Source of the DNA: Peptoniphilus sp. GNH
GTDB lineage: Bacteria > Bacillota > Clostridia > Tissierellales > Peptoniphilaceae
NCBI GenBank assembly: GCA_021307325.1
Contig: CP089931.1
Location: 1,016,979 to 1,080,978 of the forward strand
DNA: 64,000 bases
Reading direction: 5' to 3'
Shown: in pieces, positions 27,350 through 36,688 of the stretch
Position numbering within the stretch: position 1 is the first letter of the stretch
How the letters are laid out: each line of letters begins with the position of its first letter
Notes under the pieces: generated by a model
The model's input: the letters and a program-made list of their open reading frames with translations, nothing else
Databases searched by the model: none
What the model was told of the DNA's origin: nothing
Translations under genes and position numbers: made by a program

Positions 27350-27472
27350 AAGTTTCTTTAGATTATAAAATATATTCTCAGACAATCAAGGGTAAAGGCT
27401 TCGCCCAAATTTCGTTGAAATTTGCCCTTGACAGTCTGTTCATATATTTTATTTAATTTATGAAACTTCCAG
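27350..27472. repeat. Long imperfect hairpin next to the IS3 copy
   Basis: GAAAGTTTC..ATAAAATATATTCTCAGAC at about 27347-27387 is mirrored by GTCTGTTCATATATTTTAT.. GAAACTTCC at about 27433-27470, with an inner stem TCAAGGGTAAA/TTTGCCCTTGA. The structure covers about 120 bp. Confidence 0.6.
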
Positions 27473-27478
27473 AGCTTT

Positions 27479-28420
27479 TTATTCTGCTTTTCTATATTCT
27501 ACTGGTGTTTTATATCCTAAAGATCCATGAATTCTTAGGTTATTATACCAATATACGTATTCTGCTAATTTTAGATTAAGTTCTTGGAAATTAGTAAAGT
27601 TCTCCTGATATATGAATTCTGTCTTCATTACTTTATTGACTACTTCGCTTACTGCGTTATCATATGGGCTTCCTTTTTTACTTAGCGATCTTTTTATCCC
27701 AAATACCTTTAATATTTCTTCTATTTTTATATTTTTAAATTCTATTCCTCTGTCTGTGTGAAATATTTTTATACGATTTAGTGGCTGCCTTATTGAGTAA
27801 AATGCTTCTGCTACTAGATTTGCATCTTTGTTTTTACCTGATGAGTATCCTATTATTTCACGGCTGTTTAAGTCTATTATTAAACATATATAATTCCATG
27901 TTTTTCCTACTCTTACATATGTTAGGTCGCTTACTATTGCTTCTAAATAGTCTCTATTGTCAAATTATCTATTTAAAAGGTTAGGGATGTCTTCTTCGTT
28001 GCATTTGGATCTTATTACTTTATATTGTGCTACTGTATAGTTTGAGACTAGGCCATTTTTCTTCATTATTCGGCCTATTTTTCTTCTCGATATTTTATAT
28101 CCAATTTTCCCTAGTTCTTTTTTTATTTTGCGTGTTCCATAGTTGTTTCTACTTCTTCTGAATATTTCTTTTATTTCTTCTATTAGTTTTTCATCTTCAT
28201 CTAATTTCACATCTTTTTCTTTGTTCAAATGATAATAGACTAAACTTCTTGTGACCCCAAGTAGTCTACACATTGCACTAATGCTATATTTATCTCGGTT
28301 CGAGATAATGAGGTCTATTTTTTGCCTAACAGTAGTGCAGCTTGCTTTAAAATATCATTCTCCATTTCAACCTGTTTCAATTTTTTACGAAGTCTGATTA
28401 TCTCTTTTTGTTTCGCATCC
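27479..28420 (-). mobile_element. IS3-family insertion sequence, inactivated
   Basis: OrfB runs 28315 to 27479 and contains the DDE integrase core: SDLTYV (first Asp), HTDRGIEF (second Asp) and SPYDNAVSE (Glu). One TAA at 27965-27967 interrupts it after PNLLNR, where relatives would have a sense codon (CAA is a single change away). OrfA survives only as its C-terminal helix ([19 protein letters not shown]..) up to about 28420, ending at an AAAAAA run typical of the -1 frameshift between OrfA and OrfB. The 5' end is missing or unrecognised. The element is therefore dead on two counts. Confidence 0.85.
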
Positions 28421-28588
28421 ACATTATCAAAATGGTTACTCTAAGCAGCACACCAACTATTTATTTTTTGAGTTTTAAACTTTGGTAGAAGTCTTGAACT
28501 CTTTATATTTACATAACTATTTGCCTCTATCACTATTATGACACGAAACCCTGCACAATGATCTAAAATTTTCAATCTTAGATATTAT
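28421..28588. other. No gene seen
   Basis: Sequence between the truncated IS3 OrfA and rlmD tail 2. It may hold the junction of the IS with older DNA, but no clear terminal repeat is seen. Confidence 0.3.
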
Positions 28589-28900
28589 TTAAATCATTCC
28601 AAAATGCTCTAAAGCATCTTCGATTGCTTTTTCTTTTTCTTCTGGGCAATTTGGCACTCTTTGATTTTCTTTCTTACTAAAATTATAATTTTCTCTCTCT
28701 ATTAGACCATGTTTCCTTTTTATTTGTGCAATATATAGGCTTGAAACTTTTAGTCCGTATTTATCTAACACATACTTTTTAATTTCTCCATAAGTTGCGT
28801 CTTTTGAAAAGTCAATTTCAGATAATTCATCTTCCCCTATTTCTATATCTAAATGATGTTCTGTATTTAGTTTGGACAACAGAGCTACCGTCTCCACATG
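28589..28900 (-). pseudogene. rlmD: 3' end of an rlmD-like gene, tail 2 (right-hand attachment site)
   Basis: From THVETVALLSKLN the frame matches the RlmD C-terminus plus extension (SLYIAQIKRKHGLIERENYN.., ALEHFGMI), homologous to tail 1 but clearly different in sequence. Upstream of codon H the match stops, exactly where the serine recombinase gene enters in another frame. The junction contains ACCGTCTCCACATG (28888-28901, plus strand). This is what an attR made by integration into rlmD would look like. Confidence 0.75.
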
Positions 28901-30659
28901 TGTTGTCAATAGGATAGGAATACAAATTATTAACCTCGTCGCTTGAATGAGGATACAATTTGTTGTCAGTTTCCTCATTAACTTTCTTGGCATTTTTTCT
29001 TCTGCTCTTGAATAATCTTCCGTCCTGAGAATCTTTTTTTCCAGTCTTATATATGATAGTAATCATTGCAGGATCAATTTCACCTTCATCGTTAGTTCCC
29101 CCAATGATGATTTTATCTACTATACTTTCAAATACTGCCCTATCAAATTCCTCAAGATATTTATTGGACTCAAGTAATTTTTTAAACCCCTCGAGCCTTT
29201 TCTTCAACGCTTTTTCATCAGTGAGTGTTACTTCTAAAGTCCTTTTTTCTGCAAGTAATTTCTCTTTACTAATAGCTATTTCATTATACTTATCCTGATA
29301 TATATCCATGCTGATTGACTCATTCAGCCTTAACTCAACAAGATCCTTTTCTTTCTTTAGTATCTTATCAAGTTGATTTGTTATCTTCTTCAGGTCTTTA
29401 GCTAAACTGTTGTCTTTCAATTCTTCTTCCACAGTTTTAAGGAATTCATTAGTAATTTCAACATTATTGTGGCATACCTGACGATAACTTTCCATGAATG
29501 CTTTTTCTATGGCTTCTTCTTCAATCCCTTTACTATGCGGACAATACTTCTTTCCGTTTTTAGTAGCATTGACACACTGCCATATAACTTTTGTATACTC
29601 TGAACTCGAATGCCAATTTCTTCTTGAAAGATTATGACCACAAAATCCACATTCAAGCATACTGCTAAAAGCATATTTTCTTGAATACTTTTCTCTCTTA
29701 CCGCCATTATTAGCAACGGTATTTCTGTTTTTTGACCTTCTTAATCTAATACCTTGAGCTTTTTCAAAATCTTCTTCCGAAATGATTGGCTCGTGATGGT
29801 TCTCTATATAAAACTTATCCTGTTCTCCGAAATTATCCAATCTTCTCTTTGAAATAGGATCAACCGTATAGGTCTTTCCCATCATAAGATCCCCTTTATA
29901 TTTCTTATTTTTTATGATTCCTAAAACTGTTGTTTCCGTCCATCTTTTATTTCCTCTTGGCGATAAATATCCTTGTTCTTCAAGTTCTCTGGAGATTACC
30001 ATACCGCCAACACCTTCAATATATCTTCTGAAAATATATCTTACAATCTCAGCTTCTTTTTCATTGATAGAAATGCTTTTAGTTTCCGGATCATAGTCAT
30101 AGCCTAAACACCCTTGAAAGCCTACCATTTCTCCTCTTTCCATCTTCATTCTCAAACCTTTTTTGACATTGGCTGAAATGTTCTCTACTTCCTGTTGCGC
30201 AACTGAACTTAAAATTGTTAAAAGCAACTCTCCGTCCATTGTTAAGGTGTTTATGTTTTCCTCTTCAAAAAAGACCGCAACATTAAACTCTTTCAACTTT
30301 CTTACATACTTTAAGGTGTCTAATGTATTTCTTGCAAATCTTGATATAGACTTTGTAATTATCATATCTATATCGCCGTTCATACAGTCATTTATTAATC
30401 TTTGAAAGTCAATTCTTCGATCAACCTGTGTTCCTGTTATCGCCTCGTCAGCATATATTCCGGCAAGAGTCCACTCTTTATTTTTCTGTATAAATTCTGT
30501 GTAATGTTCTACCTGAGAATTATAGCTATTAATCTGATCTTCAGTATCCGTACTAACTCTGCAATAAGCTGCCACTCTCTTTATTGAGCGTTGAACACAC
30601 CCTGATGCAGTTCTTTTCAGTGTGGTATCACCTTTAATAACTTTAACATCCTTTTTCAC
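28827..30659 (-). CDS. Large serine recombinase (integrase of the rlmD-targeting element)
   Basis: 610 residues if started at GTG 30659, which follows AGGAGG by 7 nt; a frame to 30719 has no such site. The resolvase domain has the catalytic Ser in YCRVSTDTEDQ and SRFARN downstream; the recombinase domain follows (GYDYDPETKSI.., GTKIEKR-like segments) with a zinc ribbon CGFCGH..C..CPHS and a long coiled coil. The last about 20 codons read across the rlmD junction in a different frame (TCGDGSSVV..), so the protein's tail depends on the integration site. It would catalyse integration and excision. Confidence 0.93.
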   Translation of the reverse strand: MKKDVKVIKGDTTLKRTASGCVQRSIKRVAAYCRVSTDTEDQINSYNSQVEHYTEFIQKNKEWTLAGIYADEAITGTQVDRRIDFQRLINDCMNGDIDMIITKSISRFARNTLDTLKYVRKLKEFNVAVFFEEENINTLTMDGELLLTILSSVAQQEVENISANVKKGLRMKMERGEMVGFQGCLGYDYDPETKSISINEKEAEIVRYIFRRYIEGVGGMVISRELEEQGYLSPRGNKRWTETTVLGIIKNKKYKGDLMMGKTYTVDPISKRRLDNFGEQDKFYIENHHEPIISEEDFEKAQGIRLRRSKNRNTVANNGGKREKYSRKYAFSSMLECGFCGHNLSRRNWHSSSEYTKVIWQCVNATKNGKKYCPHSKGIEEEAIEKAFMESYRQVCHNNVEITNEFLKTVEEELKDNSLAKDLKKITNQLDKILKKEKDLVELRLNESISMDIYQDKYNEIAISKEKLLAEKRTLEVTLTDEKALKKRLEGFKKLLESNKYLEEFDRAVFESIVDKIIIGGTNDEGEIDPAMITIIYKTGKKDSQDGRLFKSRRKNAKKVNEETDNKLYPHSSDEVNNLYSYPIDNTCGDGSSVVQTKYRTSFRYRNRGR

Positions 30660-30718
30660 TGCACTGCCTCCTTTTTGTATCTTTCTATGCAGTTCTATTA
30701 TACCACACTTGCAAAACA

Positions 30719-30865
30719 TTATAAATATAATTCTGTAGAGATATTATACTTTTTCATCAGCTTTAGTTTTATCTTTTTATATTCAATATCACTGAGCAAG
30801 TGCTTAGAAAGTAACATAGACAGCATAGATAATTGGAGGCTATATCTTAATAGTTCATTATTCAT
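30719..30865 (-). CDS. Small SHOCT-like peptide (48 aa)
   Basis: 48 codons (MNNELLRYSLQLSMLSMLLS..) ending in DIEYKKIKLKLMKKYNIS, which has the pattern of SHOCT-type short helical domains. AGGAGG lies 9 nt upstream of the ATG. It ends 60 nt before the recombinase start and is probably co-transcribed. Similar SHOCT-like peptides accompany clostridial recombinases, as also at 45790-46002. Confidence 0.65.
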   Translation of the reverse strand: MNNELLRYSLQLSMLSMLLSKHLLSDIEYKKIKLKLMKKYNISTELYL

Positions 30866-31319
30866 TCTAAATCCTCCTCATATAATTTTATCTAAAGTTT
30901 TATGACATTAACGGGTGCTTAGGATAAGCAACATTGGAATCTCACCACCGCCCCTGTTAAGATGAGCCGGCTTTCACTAAAGAAGTATCATTATCATTAC
31001 TTAGGTCATCGCTCGCAAAGTTATCCTCGTTCTTTGCTTTAAGAAAATTTATTTATCGCTCGTTTCCTTCTATCCTTGTCTTTGACAGTATTCATTTAAA
31101 CCGAATTTCTTCAGCAGGAAAGTCATGGCGTAAATTCCTTACGCTCACTAAGTAATTAAAAGTCCCGTCATGGTCTATTCAGTTTTCAAGGAACAATAGC
31201 CTAACGGCTTTAAGAGAGATTCTCTTCAACTTTATTGTTTTCATCACTTCTTTAAAAAAATATAAGGACAGATCTCCCTTCAATTTATAAAGGAAAATCT
31301 GCCCCCATCTACAAGGCGT
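30866..31319. other. Gap between the SHOCT-like and sigma-like genes
   Basis: No intact gene. The minus strand carries a short orderly reading (KAKNEDNFASDDLSNDNDTS.., stop near 30958), perhaps the end of a lost element gene. The stretch 31140-31260 holds inverted segments (GCGTAA/TTACGC) and looks like ICE intergenic sequence. Confidence 0.4.
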
Positions 31320-31736
31320 TTACTTTATAAATTCTTTCAAAAGCACCTTTAGCTTTTTAAGAATATTGTTTTTTCGCCATTGTATAGCTTGATAGCTTAC
31401 TTTCTTACTTCTTGCTACACTCGATAATGTTTCATCATTAAAATACAAACGCTCTATGATGTCCCTTTCTTCATCATTCAGCCTTGACATAGCCTTTCTG
31501 ACTGTTTCAATTAAGATCTGAGTTTCAATTATTTTTTCTACATCAACGTTTTCATCAGCGATGTTATCTATAAAATGTCCATCATGATCCAAAGAGGAAA
31601 AGAAAAGCAGGTGGTTTTTTCTGTCCACCTGCTCTAAATACTTTTCGTGTTCTTTTTCTCGCCAGTAGACTTTATAAATATCTTCACTGACTTTTACCTT
31701 TTGCCCTCTGACATAAAGGTAATACTCTTTTGCCAT
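31320..31736 (-). CDS. Sigma-70-like factor of the integrative element (138 aa)
   Basis: 138 residues. The C-terminal half is a sigma region 4-type helix-turn-helix (VRKAMSRLNDEERDIIERLYF then LSSVARSKKVSYQAIQWRK). The N-terminal part (YYLYVRGQKVKVSEDIYKVY) is typical of small sigma-like proteins encoded near recombinases in ICEs of the Tn916/Tn1549 world. It may switch on element genes. ATGGAGGAA precedes the ATG, and a leader hairpin lies 40 nt upstream. Confidence 0.85.
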   Translation of the reverse strand: MAKEYYLYVRGQKVKVSEDIYKVYWREKEHEKYLEQVDRKNHLLFFSSLDHDGHFIDNIADENVDVEKIIETQILIETVRKAMSRLNDEERDIIERLYFNDETLSSVARSKKVSYQAIQWRKNNILKKLKVLLKEFIK

Positions 31737-32051
31737 AAAGTTTCCTCCATTTCTTTTTTGTCTATTTGTTTTTCAGACAAAAAAGGAGGACTCCTGCATC
31801 TTGGCATAAGAAGTCCTCTAAAATGAAAGAAACCTGTTCTTTCTTTTACTATATTTAATTATTTAGACGAGAATATGGAAAGACAGACAACTGTAAATCT
31901 TATAAGAAAAAGGAAGGATTTTGTTTTGAGTTATAACTTCAAAGAAATATATAGCTTTTATCATATCCTGTCCCTCCATTTTACAACTAACTATTCCTCA
32001 TAAATTAAGCCCTTCTACTATTTCAGGTGTCCACGCACATAATAAGAATTT
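31737..32051. other. Gap between the sigma-like gene and the chimeric MATE gene
   Basis: No gene. The left part is the leader with its terminator hairpin; the right part, to 32051, is AT-rich with no strong structure. Confidence 0.4.
31776..31819 (-). terminator. Leader terminator/attenuator upstream of the sigma-like gene
   Basis: GGAGGACT (31785-31792) and AGTCCTCT (31812-31819) pair, followed on the minus strand by CCTTTTTTG and, 40 nt later, the ATG. Sequence and loop resemble the hairpin at 11140-11174. Confidence 0.7.
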
Positions 32052-33209
32052 TTATGCTTGTACTTTTTCTTTGCTCATCTTATTTAGTTCTCCAAGCATC
32101 ATGAAGATTCCAACAACAATCATAATGAAATCAACAAGGGGCTGTGTGAACCAAACAGCTTTTACTCCAAATACCATTGGCAAAAGAATCATTGCAGGGA
32201 CAAACAGGAATAGCTGTCTAAGCATAACAATAATCCCCGCTTTCTTTCCGTTTCCAATAGATTGGAAAAATGTAATGCTCATGACCATTACTCCATATAA
32301 AATAAATACGGAATAGAACAGTCTGAAATTTCCTACCCCTTGTTCTATGATATTTGTCTCTACTCCAAACAAAGAAAGTATCTGACTTGATAGCAATAAT
32401 GATGGAATCCAAAAGATTGCCGCAAGCACAAGTCCTCCGATAGAAAATACCTTCATTGCTTGCCTTACTCTTTCATATTGCTTTGCTCCGAAGTTTGTTC
32501 CGATAACAGGCTGCAATCCTTGACTCATTCCCCAAAGTGGAATGAACGAAAAGGCATATACACGAAGCGATGCTGCCATCAAAATTCCATTTGGATCTCC
32601 GCCATACTTAAATGCCATTTTATAAAGCATAGTCTGTTGAATCATGAACAGAAGCTGCATCATCATAGCTGATGAGCCTACTCCAAACATTTCTTTTTTT
32701 ATTTCTTCATCGGACTTAATCTTATGAATTTTAACGACTTTACTCTTTTTCAGGAAGTAGTGCAGCGTTACAACCGCCTGAACAAACTGTGCTGTAATCG
32801 TTGCAAGGGCAGCACCTTCAATGGCGTATTCACCCATAACTGTCATTAAAATCGGATCAAGAATGATATTCAGTAAAGCTCCAAGTCCCATTATCATCAT
32901 GGCTTTTTTCATTAGACCTTCGCCACGCATAACCATGTTTGCGGACTGTGTAAAATTTACAAAGAGGGAACCGATAAAGATTACTCTTAGGTATCTGATA
33001 CCATAAGCTTTGATCTCGGTCAGGTGCAGGAAATAGTCGCTGTCCATCGTGAGAAAGCCACCGTCCCGCAGGGTTGCTACTACATGGCACACACTGGGCT
33101 TTGACACCTCCATGTGCCGAGCCACATCTACGGAGCGTACCATACCGAGTTTCTTTTGAAGAACAAGAATGGTTTCCAGATAGTCCTCCCCGGACGCATG
33201 AAGTTTCAT
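32052..33209 (-). CDS. Chimeric protein: DtxR/MntR-type repressor N-terminus joined to a MATE transporter C-terminus
   Basis: 385 residues from the ATG after GGGAGG. Residues 1-60 are a metal-dependent repressor helix-turn-helix (GEDYLETILVLQKK, VRSVDVARHMEVSKPSVCHV, DSDYFLHLTE). At the LTEIK junction (near 33020) the sequence turns into a MATE-family efflux protein from about its fourth helix on (TQSANMVMRGEG, PVIGTNFGA), ending normally. A full MATE has about 450 residues, so the first third is missing, and the metal-binding and dimer parts of the repressor are missing too. It starts 11 nt after the cassette C transporter gene, the normal place for a cassette regulator. Likely a non-functional recombination product, though the frame is open. 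Confidence 0.85.
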   Translation of the reverse strand: MKLHASGEDYLETILVLQKKLGMVRSVDVARHMEVSKPSVCHVVATLRDGGFLTMDSDYFLHLTEIKAYGIRYLRVIFIGSLFVNFTQSANMVMRGEGLMKKAMMIMGLGALLNIILDPILMTVMGEYAIEGAALATITAQFVQAVVTLHYFLKKSKVVKIHKIKSDEEIKKEMFGVGSSAMMMQLLFMIQQTMLYKMAFKYGGDPNGILMAASLRVYAFSFIPLWGMSQGLQPVIGTNFGAKQYERVRQAMKVFSIGGLVLAAIFWIPSLLLSSQILSLFGVETNIIEQGVGNFRLFYSVFILYGVMVMSITFFQSIGNGKKAGIIVMLRQLFLFVPAMILLPMVFGVKAVWFTQPLVDFIMIVVGIFMMLGELNKMSKEKVQA

Positions 33210-33220
33210 TAAGACCTCCC

Positions 33221-34930
33221 TTATGCAGATAATTTCTGTTCGGCGTTCCACATGGCCGCATACTTTCCGCCTTTAGCCAGCAATTCATCGTGAGTACCGG
33301 CTTCAGCAATCTTTCCGCCAGATACCACAAGGATTTGATCTGCATTTTTGACGATGGAAAGGGTATGAGCAATCATTACCACAGTCTTTTTCTCTTTCAG
33401 CAGATTGGCGATGGCCTGCTTTACTGCCAGTTCGTTCTCGATGTCAAGGGACGCCGTTGCTTCATCCAAAAGCAGGATCGGGCTGTTTTTCAGGATAGCG
33501 CGGGCGATTGAAATTCGCTGACGCTCACCACCCGAGAGAAGGTTTCCGTTTTCGCCGGTCGGCGTATCGTATCCCTTTTCCATCTTGCGGATGAAGCCGT
33601 CACAATTAGCCTCCCGGCAGGCAGCCTCGATTTCCTCGTCCGTGGCATTGGGGCGGGCGTGCCGGATATTCTCACGAATGGTATCATCAAAGAGAAATAC
33701 ATCCTGATCTACCATCGAAATTTGTTCCAACACACGCTCAGCGGATATAGGACTGATTGGCTTACCGCCGATACGGATTTCGCCGCCAGTCGGCTCATAG
33801 TATTTGGCGATCAGGTTCAAGATGGTGGATTTACCGGAACCGGAATCACCAACAATTGCAGTCAATTTCTGATTTGGAACTATAAAGGAAGTTTCCTTCA
33901 AAACTGCTTCGCCAGGAATATAGGAGAAGTCCACATTATCAAAAACAATCTCATAATTCTTAACTGTGAACAGTTCTGTACTGCCGTTTTCTTCTGGCTC
34001 ATGGATTACTTTTAAAATATTGTTTTTTGAAATCACAAGGTTTTTGTAGCTAAACAAATCTACTGAAATTGCCCCGATTAGCTTTGCCAGCAACATAGGG
34101 AGCATACATAAAAGCAGAAAATCAATCGTCTGAATTTCTCCTGCCATCCACGGAGAAATCCCAATAAACATAATAAAAGGAACCATAAGCCAGTTAATAA
34201 TGTTAAAAGCAAAGTTTATGGGAATACCATGTGCTTCATATTCAAAGCTGACCTGACTGAACAATTGCATTGCTTCTGTGGTTGCCTTATTTTTTGTGCC
34301 AGCCACGCCGTATGCACGAAACGTCTGAATACCTTCTATATATTCCACAATGCTGCTTACTGTTTCAGATGAAACCTTATTTTTTCTGGTTCCATACTTT
34401 TTTACCGTTCGGAAAGAAAGCCACATTTCAGGAATCAGCATGGAAGTAGAAAGCAAAAGGATCCCTCCTGCGGGCAGATACAAATAACAGATAAATACAA
34501 TAACCATAACGGCCAGAGCAATATTTTTGGTCAAGTTACTTACCTTGTGTGTCAATATTTGTTCATAACTATTTACATCGCATGTCATTGTATTTACATA
34601 TTGCCCCACCTGCCCATGTGTGAAGCGAAAGAGAGGAATCCTCTTAAATTTATCTCCAAGGAAAAGGCGAAGATTTTTTGAAACGGCAGCCCCGCCGATC
34701 TGGTTCTGTGTATAACCTATACTGTAAATAAGCACTCGCAAAGCATAGACTACGCACAGAATTCCTGTGATCGTTAAGATGTCTGTTGTAGTTGTTTTCT
34801 TGCCGAGCAGGATCTGAATGACTAGGTAAATCGTCATATAACTGCATCCAGAAAGAAAACCTTCAATAACCGTGAATATCACGCCTATATTAAAGTGGAT
34901 ATTTTTATGCAATGGCCCTGTTTCTTTCAT
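33221..34930 (-). CDS. ABC transporter, fused permease/ATPase (exporter fold), cassette C partner 1
   Basis: 569 residues: membrane domain about 5-300, ATPase with Walker A GDSGSGKST, signature LSGGERQR, Walker B ILLLDEATAS and IAHTLSI (the family norm is AHRLS). The ATG overlaps the partner's stop (TAATG), so both are translated in step. The DNA is richer in G and C than in cassettes A and B, so this copy came from a different source genome. Confidence 0.92.
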   Translation of the reverse strand: MKETGPLHKNIHFNIGVIFTVIEGFLSGCSYMTIYLVIQILLGKKTTTTDILTITGILCVVYALRVLIYSIGYTQNQIGGAAVSKNLRLFLGDKFKRIPLFRFTHGQVGQYVNTMTCDVNSYEQILTHKVSNLTKNIALAVMVIVFICYLYLPAGGILLLSTSMLIPEMWLSFRTVKKYGTRKNKVSSETVSSIVEYIEGIQTFRAYGVAGTKNKATTEAMQLFSQVSFEYEAHGIPINFAFNIINWLMVPFIMFIGISPWMAGEIQTIDFLLLCMLPMLLAKLIGAISVDLFSYKNLVISKNNILKVIHEPEENGSTELFTVKNYEIVFDNVDFSYIPGEAVLKETSFIVPNQKLTAIVGDSGSGKSTILNLIAKYYEPTGGEIRIGGKPISPISAERVLEQISMVDQDVFLFDDTIRENIRHARPNATDEEIEAACREANCDGFIRKMEKGYDTPTGENGNLLSGGERQRISIARAILKNSPILLLDEATASLDIENELAVKQAIANLLKEKKTVVMIAHTLSIVKNADQILVVSGGKIAEAGTHDELLAKGGKYAAMWNAEQKLSA

Positions 34931-36687
34931 TATGCTTCATCTCCTTTCCCGCCATAGACGATTTTTCTTGAAGCATTGTAATCGCTCCATGCCTTTCTAT
35001 AATAATTATTTCTGGAAAGGACTTCTTCATGGGTGCCTGCATCGGTTATCGTGTGATTTTCGACAATTGCCACTTTATCACACATTTTAACTGCACCCAA
35101 ACGATGTGCGACAATCAAAACGGTTTTCCCTTTGCAAAGATTCTCAATTGCCCGATCTATTTCCAACTGATTTTCGGGATCGGCTGCACTTGTGGCTTCA
35201 TCTAATATCAGAATAGGAGCATTTTTTAAAATAGCTCTTGCAATCGCTATCCTTTGTTTTTCTCCGCCAGAGAAACGGGAGCCAAAACTGCCTACTTTCG
35301 TATCATATCCATCTGGCAAAGACATGATGAAATCATCAATCTGTGCCTCTTTTGCGGCTGCCCTCACTTCTTCCAGAGTGGCGTTACTGCCCATTCGGAT
35401 ATTCTCCAAAACACTGTCGCGGGTCAAAAACGTCTTTTGAAATACAATGGATATGTTTTGAAGCAATTTTTCATAGTTTATGTTTTTTACATTTATACCG
35501 CCGATTAATACCTGACCTTCCTGCACATCGTAAAATCGGGAGATCAGCTCAATGACTGTGCTTTTACCAGCACCGGAAACACCAATCAGAGCTATTTTCT
35601 CTCCTTCAGTTACATACAAACTGCAATTCTCCAGAACATTCTTTTTCCCATCATATGAAAAGGAAATGTTTTTAACGGCAATATCACAATGTGTAGGAAA
35701 ATCCCCATCGCTTTCATAAACAGGCAACTCCAGTATTTCCTTTGTCTTAGTAACTCCATTCAATGCCTGTGCAAAGGTTGTTCCTAACTGCTGAAGTGGA
35801 AGTAGCTCAGTTAAATATAGAGAACCAACATAAGCGAAAAGCAAAAACACACTGGAAGTGATAGAATTTCTTAAAAACAGCATTCCACCAATAGGAACCA
35901 AAAGAACCATTCCACATTCCAGAATAATAATGAAAATTGCAAAGGGAGGTCCCATTTTACGCGAGATCAAATTCCATACTCTGCTTTCCTCTTTAATGGC
36001 ATCCGAGAATTTTTTGAACGATTTACTTCCCATATTATAGGCTTTAATTAACCGCATTCCGCGAATGTACTCAATCATAATCGAATTAAATGCAATAAGA
36101 GATTGGTTTGAATCATGCATGATACTTGACATACCCTTAAAAAGATGTATCATAACAATTCCTGCAATCGGAAGGGGAATCAAAGAAATTATCGCTAATG
36201 GAATGTTTACTGTCATTAAATAAATAAAAATGACTATCGGACCAGTGAGATAACTTACCAACTCTGGAATATTATGAGCAAGGCATAGTTCCAGTTTTTC
36301 AATATCCTCATTTAAAACAGTTTTGATTTCTCCCGTGCTATGATCATCCAGTACGCCTAACGGAACTTTTGCCAAATGTTCCACTATCATACAACGTACA
36401 CGATATAATGCACCATAAGCTCCTTTATGAGAAAGAACGCCTGAACAAGCCAAAGTAATCATACGCAGGATAGTTGTTGCAGAAATCAGTACGATATTAT
36501 TCACCAATAACCGTTGTGTTATATTTTCGGATAAAATCGCATCCATAAGGTTATAAATGCCAATATACGGCCCTATTACAAATAAGCCGCTTGCAAAAGC
36601 ACAGGCGACGGACGCAAAAAGATACCGTTTACTTTTCCCCGACCATGACAAAAGAAGTTTTATTGGGTTTTCTTGTTTCTGCTCCAT
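34930..36687 (-). CDS. ABC transporter, fused permease/ATPase (exporter fold), cassette C partner 2
   Basis: 585 residues from the ATG just after the upstream stop (TGATATGG) and a GGGGGAG site. Membrane domain about 20-325, ATPase with GVSGAGKST, FSGGEKQR (Phe for Leu in the signature), ILILDEATSA and VAHRLGA. The order in cassette C is S, T, A, then the transporter pair, the reverse of cassette A, where the pair comes first. Confidence 0.92.
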   Translation of the reverse strand: MEQKQENPIKLLLSWSGKSKRYLFASVACAFASGLFVIGPYIGIYNLMDAILSENITQRLLVNNIVLISATTILRMITLACSGVLSHKGAYGALYRVRCMIVEHLAKVPLGVLDDHSTGEIKTVLNEDIEKLELCLAHNIPELVSYLTGPIVIFIYLMTVNIPLAIISLIPLPIAGIVMIHLFKGMSSIMHDSNQSLIAFNSIMIEYIRGMRLIKAYNMGSKSFKKFSDAIKEESRVWNLISRKMGPPFAIFIIILECGMVLLVPIGGMLFLRNSITSSVFLLFAYVGSLYLTELLPLQQLGTTFAQALNGVTKTKEILELPVYESDGDFPTHCDIAVKNISFSYDGKKNVLENCSLYVTEGEKIALIGVSGAGKSTVIELISRFYDVQEGQVLIGGINVKNINYEKLLQNISIVFQKTFLTRDSVLENIRMGSNATLEEVRAAAKEAQIDDFIMSLPDGYDTKVGSFGSRFSGGEKQRIAIARAILKNAPILILDEATSAADPENQLEIDRAIENLCKGKTVLIVAHRLGAVKMCDKVAIVENHTITDAGTHEEVLSRNNYYRKAWSDYNASRKIVYGGKGDEA

Positions 36688-36688
36688 A

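Noticed and set aside
30866-31319. tRNA, rRNA or riboswitch in the gap
   Set aside because: I found no cloverleaf or known aptamer core; structure is limited to short dyads.
32857-33372. 171-codon frame across the chimera and transporter genes
   Set aside because: It overlaps two well supported genes in another frame and its Cys/Arg-rich sequence has no family look.
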